Assembly (NCBI RefSeq): GCF_003284975.1
Contig: NZ_QMEU01000009.1
Coordinates: 28,524-92,523 of the forward strand
Origin: Mycobacterium colombiense
GTDB taxonomy: Bacteria; Actinomycetota; Actinomycetes; Mycobacteriales; Mycobacteriaceae
Direction: 5' to 3'
Length of the DNA: 64,000 nt
The notes beneath the pieces were generated by a model. It saw nothing but the letters and a program-made list of their open reading frames with translations. It did no database searches and was not told where the DNA came from. Made by a program: the position numbers and the translations under genes. Below are positions 51,981 to 61,088 of this stretch, in pieces; positions within the stretch are counted from its first letter, which is position 1, and each line of letters begins with the position of its first letter.

Positions 51981-52511
51981 ATGACCAGCACCGAATCCAT
52001 CTGGATGACACGACAGCAGTACACCCGCCTGCGGAACGAACTCAACGTGTTGCGGTCCGGGCTGGTCGTCGAAGTTCCCGACGACTTGATGGACTTCGAC
52101 GCGAATCGCGTAGCGCGACAACGACGCATCCGCGAGATTCAAAAGCTGTTGTCCAAGGCAGTCATTGACGAGAATCCCGCCGGTGACGCCATCGCCGAAC
52201 CCGGCATGGTGCTGACCATCCGTTACGACGTCACCGGCGAGACCGAGACTTTTCTGCTCGGCAGACGCGGCAGCGAGGGCGCCAATATCAAGGTCTACTC
52301 GATGGCGTCGCCCTTGGGCCGCGCTATAGCCGGCGCGCGTCCCGGCGACCAGCGCATCTACTCAATTCCCGATGAGACGGGACGACTGGTGACGCTGCTC
52401 AAGGCAGTGCCCTATGACACGCATTTGGCGGAGGGTAGCCGCGGAAAACCAACCACATCAACGACGTTCGCATCACAAAGGGTAGCGGCCCGGACTCGCT
52501 CGACGGCATAA
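51981..52511 (+). CDS. GreA/GreB-like (Rnk-type) protein
   Basis: 176 residues from ATG at 51981 with AAAGGACAAC before it. A short N-terminal helical part (TRQQYTRLRNELNVLRSG) is followed by a GreA C-terminal-type beta domain, VLTIRYDVTGETETFLLGRR and PLGRAIAGARPGDQRIYSIP. The long coiled coil of true GreA is absent, so it is closer to Rnk/Rv3788-like proteins that bind RNA polymerase without transcript cleavage (inference). Its last 25 residues (GKPTTSTTFASQRVAARTRS) look unrelated to the family. A degenerate second copy of the end of the domain follows at 52530. Confidence 0.82.
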   Translation: MTSTESIWMTRQQYTRLRNELNVLRSGLVVEVPDDLMDFDANRVARQRRIREIQKLLSKAVIDENPAGDAIAEPGMVLTIRYDVTGETETFLLGRRGSEGANIKVYSMASPLGRAIAGARPGDQRIYSIPDETGRLVTLLKAVPYDTHLAEGSRGKPTTSTTFASQRVAARTRSTA

Positions 52512-52529
52512 CCAGGGCAACGAACATGA

Positions 52530-52628
52530 CCAGCACGCAGCTATACCCTGCCCAGTGGTGCGATCCTGGACGTCACGCTTCTCGACGCGGTGCCGTACGG
52601 AATTCACACCGCCGGATCGAACCGATGA
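52530..52628 (+). pseudogene. Fragment of a second GreA-like C-terminus
   Basis: Reading in frame from 52530, after a TGA at 52527-52529, gives ARSYTLPSGAILDVTLLDAV then PYGIHTAG and a stop at 52626. This matches the end of the GreA-like domain just upstream (YSIP...VTLLKAVPYDTHLAEG). It has no start codon or N-terminal part, so it is a remnant of a duplicate gene or of the original 3' end. Confidence 0.65.
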
Positions 52629-52727
52629 CCGGTTATACATCTTCGATTCATCGCATGATACCCGGATGTGTTGAACCACAGCCGGTTACACCCTTTCCTG
52701 ACGCCTCGCCCATCCAGGGATGATCAC

Positions 52728-52820
52728 ATGATCTTCGAAGTAATCGACCCGTTGGCAATCATGTTCCTGTTGCTGGCGGGTTTGGGTCTAACCATGGCCG
52801 TCGCGTACGGACGCATGTGA
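52728..52820 (+). CDS. Possible 30-residue membrane peptide
   Basis: ATG at 52728 with CCAGGGATGA before it gives MIFEVIDPLAIMFLLLAGLG then LTMAVAYGRM. A single hydrophobic helix covers most of it. It follows the GreA-like fragment and is convergent with the HNH gene, whose stop is 9 bp away. No family recognised; it may be a real small membrane protein or chance. Confidence 0.35.
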   Translation: MIFEVIDPLAIMFLLLAGLGLTMAVAYGRM

Positions 52821-52829
52821 GTTGCCGTC

Positions 52830-54212
52830 CTAAGCCGCCCCCAGTGAGTTGTCGTTTTCGCCGCCTTCCCCCTCGCGCAGCAAATCCTCCGGGTGATGGA
52901 ACGTGTTGATCCGCGGTTGCCGCCGGTCGAGATGCGGCGGGGGTATCCATTCGGTGTCGCCGTTCGCGCGTTTTCGGGTGGTCCAGCCCTTCTCGAGAAG
53001 CCGGTGGTGCGGTCCGCAGGCCAAGGTGAGTTGGTCGATGTCGGTGCGGTATGTCTTGGCCCAATCTTCGACGTGGTGCACTTCGCAGTAATAGCCGGGC
53101 ACGTCGCAGCCGGGATGGGAACACCCTCGATCCTTGGCGTACAGCACGATTCGCTGACCCGGTGATGCCAGACGCTTGGTGTGATACAGCGCCAGCGCCT
53201 TGCCCTTATCGAAGATCGCCAGGTAATGGTGGGCGTGCCGGGCCAGGCGGATCACATCCGACATCGGCAGCATGGTGCCGCCACCGGTCAAGCCCCTTCC
53301 GGCGGCGGCTTCAAGCTCTCTGAGTGTGGTGGTGACGACGATGCTGGTCGGTAACCCGTTGTGCTGACCCAACTCTCCGCTGGCCAGCAGCGCTCGCAGC
53401 GCCGCGTTGAGACCGTCGTGATTGCGCTGACCGGGGGTGCGGGTGTCGTGTTGCACCGCCTCTTCCGGCGGGGCGCCGTCCACTATCGGCGTGTCGTCGT
53501 CGGGATTGCACATGCCGGGCGCGGCCAGCTTGGCCAGCACCGCCTCCCAGCTGGCGCGCGCTTCCGGCGTCAACCAGCCGCTCAGGCGCGACATGCCGTC
53601 GGCTTGCTGATTGCCGAGTACGAGCCCGCGCATTCGTGCTCGATCCTCGTCGGTGTAGTTGCCGTCGGGATTGAGGCAGTCCATCAGGCGGCGCGTAAGC
53701 TTGGCGAGCTGATCGGGCCGGAATTCGGTCGCCTTGCCCGCCAGCTGGCGCTCGGCGTGCTCAAGCGTTTCGATGTCGACGGAGTCGGGCAGCTGGTGGA
53801 AAAGCCGACGGATCACCGCTATGTGGTCTTGCCCGATCGCCCCGTCGCGCTGGGCCGCTGCCGTGGCGGGTAGCAGCGGAGCCAACGGCTCACCCGTAAG
53901 CGCCCGGCGGGGACCCAGATCGGCGGCCTCGGCGATGCGCCGCCCGGCCTCGGCCCGGGTGATGTGCAACCGGTCGGCCAACACCCAGGGCAGCTTGCCG
54001 CCGAGCTCCGTTGAATCCCCTTGCTCACCAAGCTGATTGATGAGCTGATGACTTGGCGTTTGGAGCTTGCGTGTTACGCGTTCGAGTGTCTCCAAGATTG
54101 CCAAGCGTTCCGGGTTGGTCAACGCCTGATAAGAATGGCCCTGGAAGCGGGAGGCCAGAGCGCACAACGCCTCAACGTCGGCCTCGATATCCTCCCGGTT
54201 GGTCAGAGTCAT
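52830..54212 (-). CDS. DUF222 / HNH endonuclease domain protein (13E12 repeat family)
   Basis: 460 residues from ATG at 54212. The N-terminal DUF222 region (residues 20-310) is followed by the HNH segment [20 protein letters not shown] then [10 protein letters not shown] and [14 protein letters not shown], with the CxxC and HH-type metal/catalytic residues intact. These proteins are multi-copy in mycobacteria and often mark mobile or variable sites. The start overlaps the stop of the small upstream gene by 4 bp (ATGA). No repeats or integration site are seen around it. Confidence 0.93.
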   Translation of the reverse strand: MTLTNREDIEADVEALCALASRFQGHSYQALTNPERLAILETLERVTRKLQTPSHQLINQLGEQGDSTELGGKLPWVLADRLHITRAEAGRRIAEAADLGPRRALTGEPLAPLLPATAAAQRDGAIGQDHIAVIRRLFHQLPDSVDIETLEHAERQLAGKATEFRPDQLAKLTRRLMDCLNPDGNYTDEDRARMRGLVLGNQQADGMSRLSGWLTPEARASWEAVLAKLAAPGMCNPDDDTPIVDGAPPEEAVQHDTRTPGQRNHDGLNAALRALLASGELGQHNGLPTSIVVTTTLRELEAAAGRGLTGGGTMLPMSDVIRLARHAHHYLAIFDKGKALALYHTKRLASPGQRIVLYAKDRGCSHPGCDVPGYYCEVHHVEDWAKTYRTDIDQLTLACGPHHRLLEKGWTTRKRANGDTEWIPPPHLDRRQPRINTFHHPEDLLREGEGGENDNSLGAA

Positions 54213-54418
54213 GGGCGCGTCCCACCCAGCCGTGTGAACGGGCTGCTCAGCTCATATATGAGGGCATCCAGCCGGCCGACAAATAGCGCGTATCTCTCCA
54301 GCGCGTCAACCAGCTCGGCAGGCGTCATTGCCTCCCAGGAAAGCGCCTGGAAGCGGGAGACGGCCGCGCTCAACGCGTCAACGTCGGCCTGAATCTTTTC
54401 CCATGCACTCGAACTCAT
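54209..54418 (-). CDS. Short DUF222-like N-terminal domain protein
   Basis: 69 residues from ATG at 54418, [20 protein letters not shown] then [16 protein letters not shown]. It aligns with the first 60 residues of the next protein ([31 protein letters not shown]). It looks like a partial duplication of the gene start that has kept an open frame and is translationally coupled to the full-length protein by an ATGA overlap. Confidence 0.7.
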   Translation of the reverse strand: MSSSAWEKIQADVDALSAAVSRFQALSWEAMTPAELVDALERYALFVGRLDALIYELSSPFTRLGGTRP

Positions 54419-54588
54419 GTTCGAATGGTACGACGGCCCACCGACAAAACGCGCCGCCGAGAAACCAACGGGACGAAAGTGGCGTACGTGATTTGGGATG
54501 CCGGGCGCCCGGAGGTGCCCCCGCGCCGGAGCCCTACCAGCGCCGGGAACCTACCCGCGCGGAACGCCGTTGGCCGTAAAGCCCTGAC

Positions 54589-55119
54589 CTACTTCTGTTC
54601 GTAGGTGGCGTGGATGACCGCTCGCGCGATGGCGTGCTGGAACAGATTGAACCCGAGGAAGGCCGGGCTGGCGTCCTCGGGCAGATCCAGCTTCTCGGTG
54701 TCCACGGCGTGCACGGCGATGTAGTACCGATGCGGGCCATGGCCCGCCGGCGGCGCAGCCCCGATGTAGCGGCGCTGCCCGGCGTCGTTCACCAGCGTCA
54801 GCGCATCGCCGGGCAGGCTGCTGCCGTCGCCGGCGCCCGCGGGCAGCTCGGTGACGTCGGCCGGCAGGTTGGCCACCGCCCAGTGCCAGAACCCGGAGGC
54901 GGTCGGGGCGTCGGGGTCGTAGACAGTGACGGCGAAGCTACGGGTTTCGTCCGGGAAGCCCGACCAGCTCAGCTGGGGGCTGACGTCTTCGCCGCCCGCG
55001 CCCATGATTCCGCTGACTTGCGGCTTGGCCAGCGGTTGGCCGTCGGTGACCGATTGGGAGGTCAGCGTGAAGCTGGGCAGCTTGGGCAACGATGCGTACG
55101 GGTCAGGAGCAGTGCTCAT
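54589..55119 (-). CDS. YbhB/YbcL (Raf kinase inhibitor-like, PEBP) family protein, Rv2140c homologue
   Basis: 176 residues from ATG at 55119. PEBP motifs: [20 protein letters not shown] (DPD-x-P and the ligand-site histidine) and [15 protein letters not shown]. Members bind phosphate-containing ligands or phosphatidylethanolamine in a surface pocket; the mycobacterial protein is cytoplasmic and its partner uncertain. It lies 34 bp after the M20 peptidase gene, the order of Rv2140c-Rv2141c. Confidence 0.94.
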   Translation of the reverse strand: MSTAPDPYASLPKLPSFTLTSQSVTDGQPLAKPQVSGIMGAGGEDVSPQLSWSGFPDETRSFAVTVYDPDAPTASGFWHWAVANLPADVTELPAGAGDGSSLPGDALTLVNDAGQRRYIGAAPPAGHGPHRYYIAVHAVDTEKLDLPEDASPAFLGFNLFQHAIARAVIHATYEQK

Positions 55120-55153
55120 GGCGGTCCTCTCGTGTGATCGGCTTGCGTCTGAT

Positions 55154-56509
55154 CTAGCAGTGGGTCAGGAAGTGGGCCAGCACGTCGGTGCCGAACCGCA
55201 GCGCATCGATGGGTACCCGCTCATCCACGCCGTGGAACAACGCCGTGAAATCCAAGTCCGGCGGTAACCGCAGCGGGCTGAAGCCGAAACAACGAATACC
55301 CAAGCGCGCAAACGACTTTGCATCGGTGCCGCCGGAAAGCATATACGGCACGGTACGGGCGTCCGGGTCGAACGCCAGCACGGCGGCGTTCATGGCATCG
55401 ACCAGGTCGCCGTCGAAGCTGGTCTCATATGACGAGAGATCCTTGATCCACTCGCGCGTCACGTCCGGTCCCAGCAGCTCGTCGATCTCGGCCAAGAACG
55501 CCTCCCTGCGGCCCGGCAATATCCGGCAGTCCACCACCGCCTCCGCGACGGCCGGGACGACGTTGGCCTTGTACCCCGCCTTGAGCATGGTGGGGTTCAC
55601 GGTGTCGTGCAGCACGGCCTTGAGCATGCGCGCCATCGGCCCCAGCTTGTCGATCGCCCCGCGCAGGTCCCCCGATTCGGTGTCGAAGGTGAGGCCGGTC
55701 TCTTCGCCGACCGCGGCAAGAAACTGCGCGACGGCGTCGTTCAGTACGAGCGGAAACTGGTGGCGGCCCAGGCGGGCGACGGCCTCGGCGAGGGTGGTGA
55801 CGGCGTTCTGGTCGTGCACCATCGACCCGTGCCCGGCCGGGCCCCGGGCGGTCAGCCTCATCCAGGACAGCCCCTTTTCGGCCGTCTCGATCAGGTAGAG
55901 CCGGCGTTCGCCGCCGTCCTTACGCGGCACGGTCAAGGAGAACCCGCCCACCTCACCGATCGCCTCGGTGATGCCGGTGAAGAGCTCCGGGCGATTGTCG
56001 ACCAGCCACTGCGCGCCGAAGGTCCCGCCGTGTTCTTCGTCGGCGACGAACGCGAAGACCAGGTCGCGCGGCGGCACGATGCCCGCCCGCTTCAAGTGCC
56101 GGGCCACCACGATCATCATGCCGACCATGTCCTTCATGTCGACCGCACCGCGACCCCAGACGAAGCCGTCTTTGACCGCACCGGAGAACGGGTGCACGCT
56201 CCATTCGGTGGGCTCGGCCGGGACCACGTCCAGATGCCCGTGAATCAGCAGGGCGCCACGCGAGGAGTCCGCCCCCGGCAGCCGGGCGAACACGTTGCCG
56301 CGGCCCGGGGCGCCGGATTCGACGTAGTGCGGCGCGTAGCCGACCTCGGCGAGCTGCTCGGCGACCCACTGCGCGCAGTCGGCCTCGCCCTTGGTCGTCT
56401 CTGGTTCGCCGGTGTTGGTGGTGTCGAACCGGATCAACTTGCTGACAACCTCGACCACGTCGTCGCTCGGGTTGGTTGGCCCCTGGGTCGCCCCGCTCTG
56501 AATGGTCAC
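55154..56509 (-). CDS. M20/M25/M40 family metallopeptidase (dipeptidase-like), Rv2141c homologue
   Basis: 451 residues from GTG at 56509, which has AGGAAAGG 5 nt before it; longer frames to 56620 lack a ribosome site and M. tuberculosis has 448 residues. The two-zinc active site shows as [40 protein letters not shown] and [12 protein letters not shown]. It should hydrolyse small peptides or acylated amino acids in the cytoplasm. It is transcribed ahead of the PEBP gene. Confidence 0.94.
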   Translation of the reverse strand: MTIQSGATQGPTNPSDDVVEVVSKLIRFDTTNTGEPETTKGEADCAQWVAEQLAEVGYAPHYVESGAPGRGNVFARLPGADSSRGALLIHGHLDVVPAEPTEWSVHPFSGAVKDGFVWGRGAVDMKDMVGMMIVVARHLKRAGIVPPRDLVFAFVADEEHGGTFGAQWLVDNRPELFTGITEAIGEVGGFSLTVPRKDGGERRLYLIETAEKGLSWMRLTARGPAGHGSMVHDQNAVTTLAEAVARLGRHQFPLVLNDAVAQFLAAVGEETGLTFDTESGDLRGAIDKLGPMARMLKAVLHDTVNPTMLKAGYKANVVPAVAEAVVDCRILPGRREAFLAEIDELLGPDVTREWIKDLSSYETSFDGDLVDAMNAAVLAFDPDARTVPYMLSGGTDAKSFARLGIRCFGFSPLRLPPDLDFTALFHGVDERVPIDALRFGTDVLAHFLTHC

Positions 56510-56639
56510 AACCACCTTTCCTACCATTGCCGAGGCCGGACGGCTCGATGCCGATCGTCGACACGTCTCGAGGAGCTGGATTGGGTTCGCGGCCCGCGAT
56601 CCGATAGCCTTAGCTGCCAACCCATGCTGGTTTGGCCTT

Positions 56640-56725
56640 GTCCGAGTGGCGGAATGGCAGACGCGCTAGCTTGAGGTGCTAGTGCCCTACTAATGGGCGT
56701 GGGGGTTCAAGTCCCCCCTCGGACA
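56640..56725 (+). tRNA. tRNA-Leu (anticodon GAG)
   Basis: 86 nt with a 7-bp acceptor stem (GTCCGAG / CTCGGAC), anticodon stem CTAGC / GCTAG with loop TTGAGGT giving GAG, a long variable arm (CCCTACTAATGGG) as in class II tRNAs, and GGGGGTTCAAGTCCCCC as T arm. CCA is not encoded. It reads CUC/CUU leucine codons. It is divergent from the M20 peptidase gene. Confidence 0.96.
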
Positions 56726-56915
56726 CCCGACTGAGGCGAGCGAGATGGACGCGTGCGTTCATTTCCGAGCCGATGGAGTGCGTTGAGCCGCGAAGCCGCG
56801 AGCACACCCGTATCTATTCACGCCGCCTGGGGGCGGCGAGGGCTCATCTCGCGCATCTTCCCGTTGCGACGGCACGTAGCCTGGAGAGAAGCCCATCAGC
56901 CAGGAGCGGTAACGC

Positions 56916-57593
56916 ATGAACCGATCGAGTGGCTTTGTCCGGCGGACATCGCCGAAGACGTTCGTCGACCGCCGCGAGGCCGGACGCGCGCTGGGGCAGG
57001 AGTTGGCCGCCTATCGCGGCCGCGGCGATGTGCTGGTGTTCGGGCTGGCGCGTGGCGGCGTGCCGGTGGCCTGGGAGATCGCCGCGGCCCTCGGTGCACC
57101 CCTTGACGTCTTTCTGGTCCGCAAGCTCGGGGTGCCGCAGTGGTCGGAGCTGGCAATGGGCGCCTTGGCCAGCGGTGGCGGCGTGGTGATGAACGACGAT
57201 GTGGTGGCCAGCCTGCACATCAGCGACGAGCAGGTGCGCGAGGTGATCGACAGCGAGGCGGCCGAGCTGCTGCGGCGCGAACACGCCTACCGGGGCGGTC
57301 GCCCGATGGCCGACCTGCGCGACAGGATCGTCGTCCTGGTCGACGACGGAATCGCAACGGGCGCAAGCATGCTCGCCGCCGTGCGTGCCATCCGGGCCGC
57401 CGGACCGAAATCGATCGTGATCGCCGTGCCGGTGGGTCCGGAGTCGACCTGCCGCGACCTCGGGCGGGAGGCCGACGACGTGGTGTGCCTGACGATGCCG
57501 CCCGGATTCGAAGCGGTCGGGCAGGTCTACGACGACTTCCACCAGATCAGCGACGACGAGGTGCGCGAGCTGCTGGGCACGGCTACCGGCTGA
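56916..57593 (+). CDS. Phosphoribosyltransferase-family protein, Rv2143 homologue
   Basis: 225 residues from ATG at 56916 with CAGGAGCGG before it. The PRPP-binding loop is IVVLVDDGIATGASMLAAV; the N-terminal part FVDRREAGRALGQELAAY and LVFGLARGGVPVAWEIA is the ComF/type I pattern of predicted phosphoribosyltransferases. The true nucleobase substrate is unknown. There is no fused hydrolase domain. It stands alone between the tRNA and the convergent Rv2144c homologue. Confidence 0.9.
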   Translation: MNRSSGFVRRTSPKTFVDRREAGRALGQELAAYRGRGDVLVFGLARGGVPVAWEIAAALGAPLDVFLVRKLGVPQWSELAMGALASGGGVVMNDDVVASLHISDEQVREVIDSEAAELLRREHAYRGGRPMADLRDRIVVLVDDGIATGASMLAAVRAIRAAGPKSIVIAVPVGPESTCRDLGREADDVVCLTMPPGFEAVGQVYDDFHQISDDEVRELLGTATG

Positions 57594-57617
57594 GCTCCGA
57601 GCCGTCGAGGCAAAGAA

Positions 57618-57950
57618 TTACTTGGCGGGCTCGTCGCCGTGGCCCTCGGCCGGGACCTTGGACTCCTCGGTCGGCGCGGCCTCCCCCGTCGCCGGTTCGC
57701 CCTCGCCCGGGACCTCCTCGGGGTAGTCGACGTAGCCCTCCTCGTCGCCCTGCGCCTCGTCGGCATCCTGGGCTTCGCCGGCGCCCAGGTCGCGCCGCTG
57801 GCGTTCCCGCAGCGCGTCGAGGATCAACAACACAACGCCCACCACGCTGGCGGCAATGCAGACCCAGGCCACCAGCTCGTTGCTGGTGACGACCGCGAAC
57901 ACCAACGCGACGAGCCCGATCAGGGCCAATACCAGCGCAATGATGAGCAT
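57618..57950 (-). CDS. Small membrane protein, Rv2144c homologue
   Basis: 110 residues from ATG at 57950. Two close N-terminal helices, IIALVLALIGLVALVFAVV and WVCIAASVVGVVLLILDAL, are followed by an acidic, proline-rich cytoplasmic tail (YVDYPEEVPGEGEPATGEAA). Function unknown. It is placed just downstream of wag31, on the same strand, in conserved order, which suggests a link with the cell envelope. Confidence 0.88.
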   Translation of the reverse strand: MLIIALVLALIGLVALVFAVVTSNELVAWVCIAASVVGVVLLILDALRERQRRDLGAGEAQDADEAQGDEEGYVDYPEEVPGEGEPATGEAAPTEESKVPAEGHGDEPAK

Positions 57951-58041
57951 CAGTCATCCTCCAAGCAACGAGCGGGACCGCGGTTTCATGACCTAGTGTG
58001 CCAACCCCGAAGCTCGGCGAGCGACCGGCACGCCCGAACGG

Positions 58042-58851
58042 CTAGTTGTTGCCCCGGTTGAACTGTTCGAAGCTGCCCGCGTCGGCGCTGGAGTCCACGG
58101 GTGCCGCGGATCCGCGCTGGCCGAGTTCTTCGAGCTGGGACTCCAGGTAGGTCTTGAGCCGGGTCCGGTACTCGCGTTCGAACGTGCGCAACTGCTCGAG
58201 GCGGCCTTCCAGGACGGTGCGCTGCTGGTTGATGGTGCCCATGATCTCTGAATGCTTGCGCTCGGCGTCGGCCTGCAGGGCGTCGGCCTTCTCCTGGGCC
58301 TGCCGCAACTGGGTCTCCGAACGGGTCTGCGCGTCGGCGAGCATCGCGTCGGCGCGCTGCCGAGCTTCGGCGACGGTGGTCTCGGCGGTGCTGCGCGCCT
58401 CGCTGAGAATCTGGTCGGCGTTGGCGCGGGCGTCGGCCAGCATCTTCTCCGACTCGGCCTTGGCGGTCGTGGTCAGGCGGTCGGCGGTGTCCTGCGCCAG
58501 GGTCAGCACCCGAGCGGCCTTCATGGCCTGTTCCTCGTTGTTGGCCGCGGCGGCCGGAGCTGCGGCCGCGGCCGGCTTGACCGGTTCCGGTTCGGGGACG
58601 GGCTCGCGCACAGGAATGGCCTGGGTGGGGGCGGCGGCCGCGGCCGGAGTGGCCGAGCCACCGCCGGAGGCCAGCTCGTGGTCCAGCTCCTCAATTCGTT
58701 GGCGCAGATCGCTGTTCTCTTCGATGAGCCGCGTCAGCTCGGCTTCCACCAGATCGAGGAAGGCATCCACCTCGTCTTCGTTGTAGCCCCGCTTGCCGAT
58801 CGGTGGCTTACTGAACGCCACATTGTGGACGTCGGCTGGTGTAAGCGGCAT
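58042..58851 (-). CDS. wag31: Cell-wall growth protein Wag31 (DivIVA)
   Basis: 269 residues. The conserved DivIVA head [20 protein letters not shown] with [20 protein letters not shown] binds curved membrane at the poles. A variable Ala/Pro-rich linker (about 70-110, containing [14 protein letters not shown] around the position of the PknA site Thr73) is followed by a long coiled coil, for example [20 protein letters not shown]. It directs polar growth. The ATG at 58851 has AACTTGAGGGGAC before it. It ends QFNRGNN, as in the family. Confidence 0.97.
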   Translation of the reverse strand: MPLTPADVHNVAFSKPPIGKRGYNEDEVDAFLDLVEAELTRLIEENSDLRQRIEELDHELASGGGSATPAAAAAPTQAIPVREPVPEPEPVKPAAAAAPAAAANNEEQAMKAARVLTLAQDTADRLTTTAKAESEKMLADARANADQILSEARSTAETTVAEARQRADAMLADAQTRSETQLRQAQEKADALQADAERKHSEIMGTINQQRTVLEGRLEQLRTFEREYRTRLKTYLESQLEELGQRGSAAPVDSSADAGSFEQFNRGNN

Positions 58852-59126
58852 TGTTTCGTCCCCTCAAGTTCCTTCTCGAACGTTCTGGAAAGTGTAGAAC
58901 GCAGTGGTAGCCGTAGTGCAACTGCCGTCCATCCTGTCACACCAGGCGCGACCGTTGCCGATTAGCCCAATAAATAAGGACCAATTTCAAACATTGAGGG
59001 CAATAAAAACCGAAACCTTAGGAATTTTAAATCGGGGGAACCAAACCGAAGCTAAAACGTGTCCGAACCGTCTCCGGGGCGGAATGCGTTAGCTCCGACG
59101 GGGCGCCCGGCGGACCTCCAGGCGGC
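58852..59126. promoter_or_regulatory. Upstream region of wag31
   Basis: 275 bp between the YggT gene stop and wag31. The stretch 58964-59046 is unusually AT-rich for this genome (AATAAATAAGG, TTTTAAATCG) and probably contains the wag31 promoter; I cannot place -10 and -35 boxes with confidence. Confidence 0.5.
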
Positions 59127-59441
59127 CTATGCAGCGGCGCCGAAGGCCAGCTGCATGCCGATGAACGCGACGAGCAACAGCACCATGATCGACAGGTCGA
59201 AGCGGACCGCTCCGATGGTGAGTTGCGGGATGAGCCGGCGCAGCAATTTCACCGGCGGATCGGTGATCGACAGGATGATCTCGAGCACCACGACGGTGAT
59301 GCCGGTGGGATGCCAGTCCCGGCTGAACGAGCGGATGAACTCGACGACGACCCGAGCGATCAGCAGCAGCCAGAAGATGAACAGCGCAAACCCGAGGATC
59401 TGAAAGAACAACACCAACTGAAGTGCCCCGACCTTACCCAT
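59127..59441 (-). CDS. YggT family membrane protein, Rv2146c homologue
   Basis: 104 residues from ATG at 59441; the M. tuberculosis protein is about 96 residues, so a start at the Leu/Val codons (LVLFFQILGFALF) is possible. Two helices, LFFQILGFALFIFWLLLIAR and FDLSIMVLLLVAFIGMQLAF, enclose the family loop DWHPTGITVVVLEIILSITD with PPVKLLRRLIP. YggT proteins occur in division clusters beside sepF. Function in the membrane is unclear. Confidence 0.93.
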   Translation of the reverse strand: MGKVGALQLVLFFQILGFALFIFWLLLIARVVVEFIRSFSRDWHPTGITVVVLEIILSITDPPVKLLRRLIPQLTIGAVRFDLSIMVLLLVAFIGMQLAFGAAA

Positions 59442-59595
59442 GAGATGACAAGCGATGCTCAGCGATGGCCAAGCGCCGCGGACCAGCGCGGCGCCTGCCA
59501 GCCTACCGACTCCGAGTAAGAGCCCCTATCTCACGTCGCCCATGCGGTGGCCCGGGTGAGCGAACCGCCGCTGCGGATAGGGGCGGCGGACGGGC

Positions 59596-60243
59596 CTATT
59601 GGTAAGCGTAGAAACCGGTTTCGGCGATCCGGCGGCGCTCCTCTGGGGACACGTCGACGTCGGCGGGCGACAGCAGGAACACCTTGGTGGCGACCTTGTC
59701 GAACGAGCCGCGCAAGGCGAAGGCCAGGCCGGCCGCGAAGTCGACGAGCCGCTTGGCGTCGGCGTTGTCCATCGACACCAGGTCCATGATCACCGGGGTA
59801 CCGTCGCGGAAACGCTCGCCGATGGTGCGGGCCTCGCTGTAGTCCTTGGGCCGCAGCGTGGTGATCTTCGACAGCGGGTGACCCTCTTCGAACATCATCG
59901 CCATCCGGCGCGGGTCCATCGCCAGCGCGCCGCGGGTGGAGTTGCGCAACCACGACCCGAAGCGCGGGCCGCCGCCGCGCTCGGCGCGGTCGAACTCGCG
60001 GGGGTGGACCGCGCCGTAGCGCGGCTCGTCCCCATAGCCACCGCGGTAGCCGGCGGGCGGCGGATAGTCGGCGGGCTCGCGGCGCGGATCGTCGTAGTCG
60101 TCTTGCTCGTAGCGACCGTATCCGTCGTCAAATCGCGGGCGCGGGAAACCGCGGGACGGCGCGTGGTCGTCGTAATACTCGTCCTCGTAGTCGTCCATTG
60201 GGGCCATACCGAAATAGGCCTTGACTTTGTGCAGTGTGCTCAT
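59596..60243 (-). CDS. sepF: Cell division protein SepF
   Basis: 215 residues from ATG at 60243 with AGAAGGGTC before it. The N-terminal amphipathic helix ([16 protein letters not shown]) binds membrane; a charged, Tyr/Pro-rich linker ([18 protein letters not shown]) follows. The C-terminal beta-alpha core has [40 protein letters not shown] and [13 protein letters not shown]. SepF links FtsZ to the membrane at the septum. Position matches Rv2147c. Confidence 0.96.
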   Translation of the reverse strand: MSTLHKVKAYFGMAPMDDYEDEYYDDHAPSRGFPRPRFDDGYGRYEQDDYDDPRREPADYPPPAGYRGGYGDEPRYGAVHPREFDRAERGGGPRFGSWLRNSTRGALAMDPRRMAMMFEEGHPLSKITTLRPKDYSEARTIGERFRDGTPVIMDLVSMDNADAKRLVDFAAGLAFALRGSFDKVATKVFLLSPADVDVSPEERRRIAETGFYAYQ

Positions 60244-60309
60244 TGCGTTGACCCTTCTAGCCCCTGGGAGTACTGGTGTTAGTGATAAAGCTGTTACTGC
60301 AGTGACTAC

Positions 60310-61083
60310 TTACGGTGACGGTAACCGCCGCGGGCCCATTAGCGCGGTACCGACACGCACACACGTCGAACCGTGTTTGACGGCGATTTCGAAGTCGTTC
60401 GACATGCCGGCGGACAGCCCGACGGCGTTGCGGTGGGACTCGAGAACCCGTCGATGCTCGGATCGGAGCCGGTCAAAGGCCTCTTCCGGGTCCGAGTCCA
60501 GCGGCGGAATCCCCATCAGCCCCACCAAGTCCAGGTTCTTGGACTCCTCGACCTGATCGCACACCTGATCGACGGCTCCCGGCCGGGATATGTCGACGCC
60601 GCCGCGCGACTCGTCGCCGTCCAGGCTCACCTGAACATAGATCCGCATCGAGTCGGTGCGACGGCCGTCGGAAAGCGCCGCGGCCACCCCCTTGTCCAGC
60701 GCGGTCACCAGATGCGCGCTGTCGACGGAGTGAGCGGTGTGCGCCCAGCGCGCCACCGACCGCGCCTTATTCCGCTGGATGTGACCGACCATGTGCCAGC
60801 GCGGATTTCCCACGCCCGCCCGCGCGGACGCCGCCAGCAGCCGGGTGACTTCGGCCACTTTCGCCGTCGCCTCCTGGTCCCGCGATTCACCGACGGCGCG
60901 ACAACCCAATCGGGACAAAGTCACAACGTCGGTTGCTGGAAAGTATTTGGTGATCGGCAGCACTTCGATTTCGCCGACGTTGCGGCCCGCCGCTTCCGCC
61001 GCGGCGGCAAGGCGCGAGCGCACCGACGCCAACGCGTGGGTCAATTCCGATTCTCGGTCGCTTCGACTGTTCGGGGCCGCCAT
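60310..61083 (-). CDS. YggS family pyridoxal-phosphate homeostasis protein, Rv2148c homologue
   Basis: 257 residues from ATG at 61083 (MAAPNSRSDRESEL), matching the 258 residues of Rv2148c; GTG at 61092, overlapping the upstream stop, is an alternative. PLP site: VLPITKYFPATDVVTLSRLG with the Schiff-base lysine, then HMVGHIQRNKARSV and LSAGMSNDFEIAVKHGSTC with VRVGTALMG. The protein carries PLP and affects amino-acid and B6 balance. It is in the division cluster as in most bacteria. Confidence 0.95.
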   Translation of the reverse strand: MAAPNSRSDRESELTHALASVRSRLAAAAEAAGRNVGEIEVLPITKYFPATDVVTLSRLGCRAVGESRDQEATAKVAEVTRLLAASARAGVGNPRWHMVGHIQRNKARSVARWAHTAHSVDSAHLVTALDKGVAAALSDGRRTDSMRIYVQVSLDGDESRGGVDISRPGAVDQVCDQVEESKNLDLVGLMGIPPLDSDPEEAFDRLRSEHRRVLESHRNAVGLSAGMSNDFEIAVKHGSTCVRVGTALMGPRRLPSP

Positions 61084-61088
61084 CGCAG

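Noticed and set aside
56726..56915. Toxin-antitoxin pair (parDE2) expected near Rv2141c-Rv2143
   Set aside because: As I recall, M. tuberculosis has it here, but this window has only the tRNA and about 190 bp without a gene.
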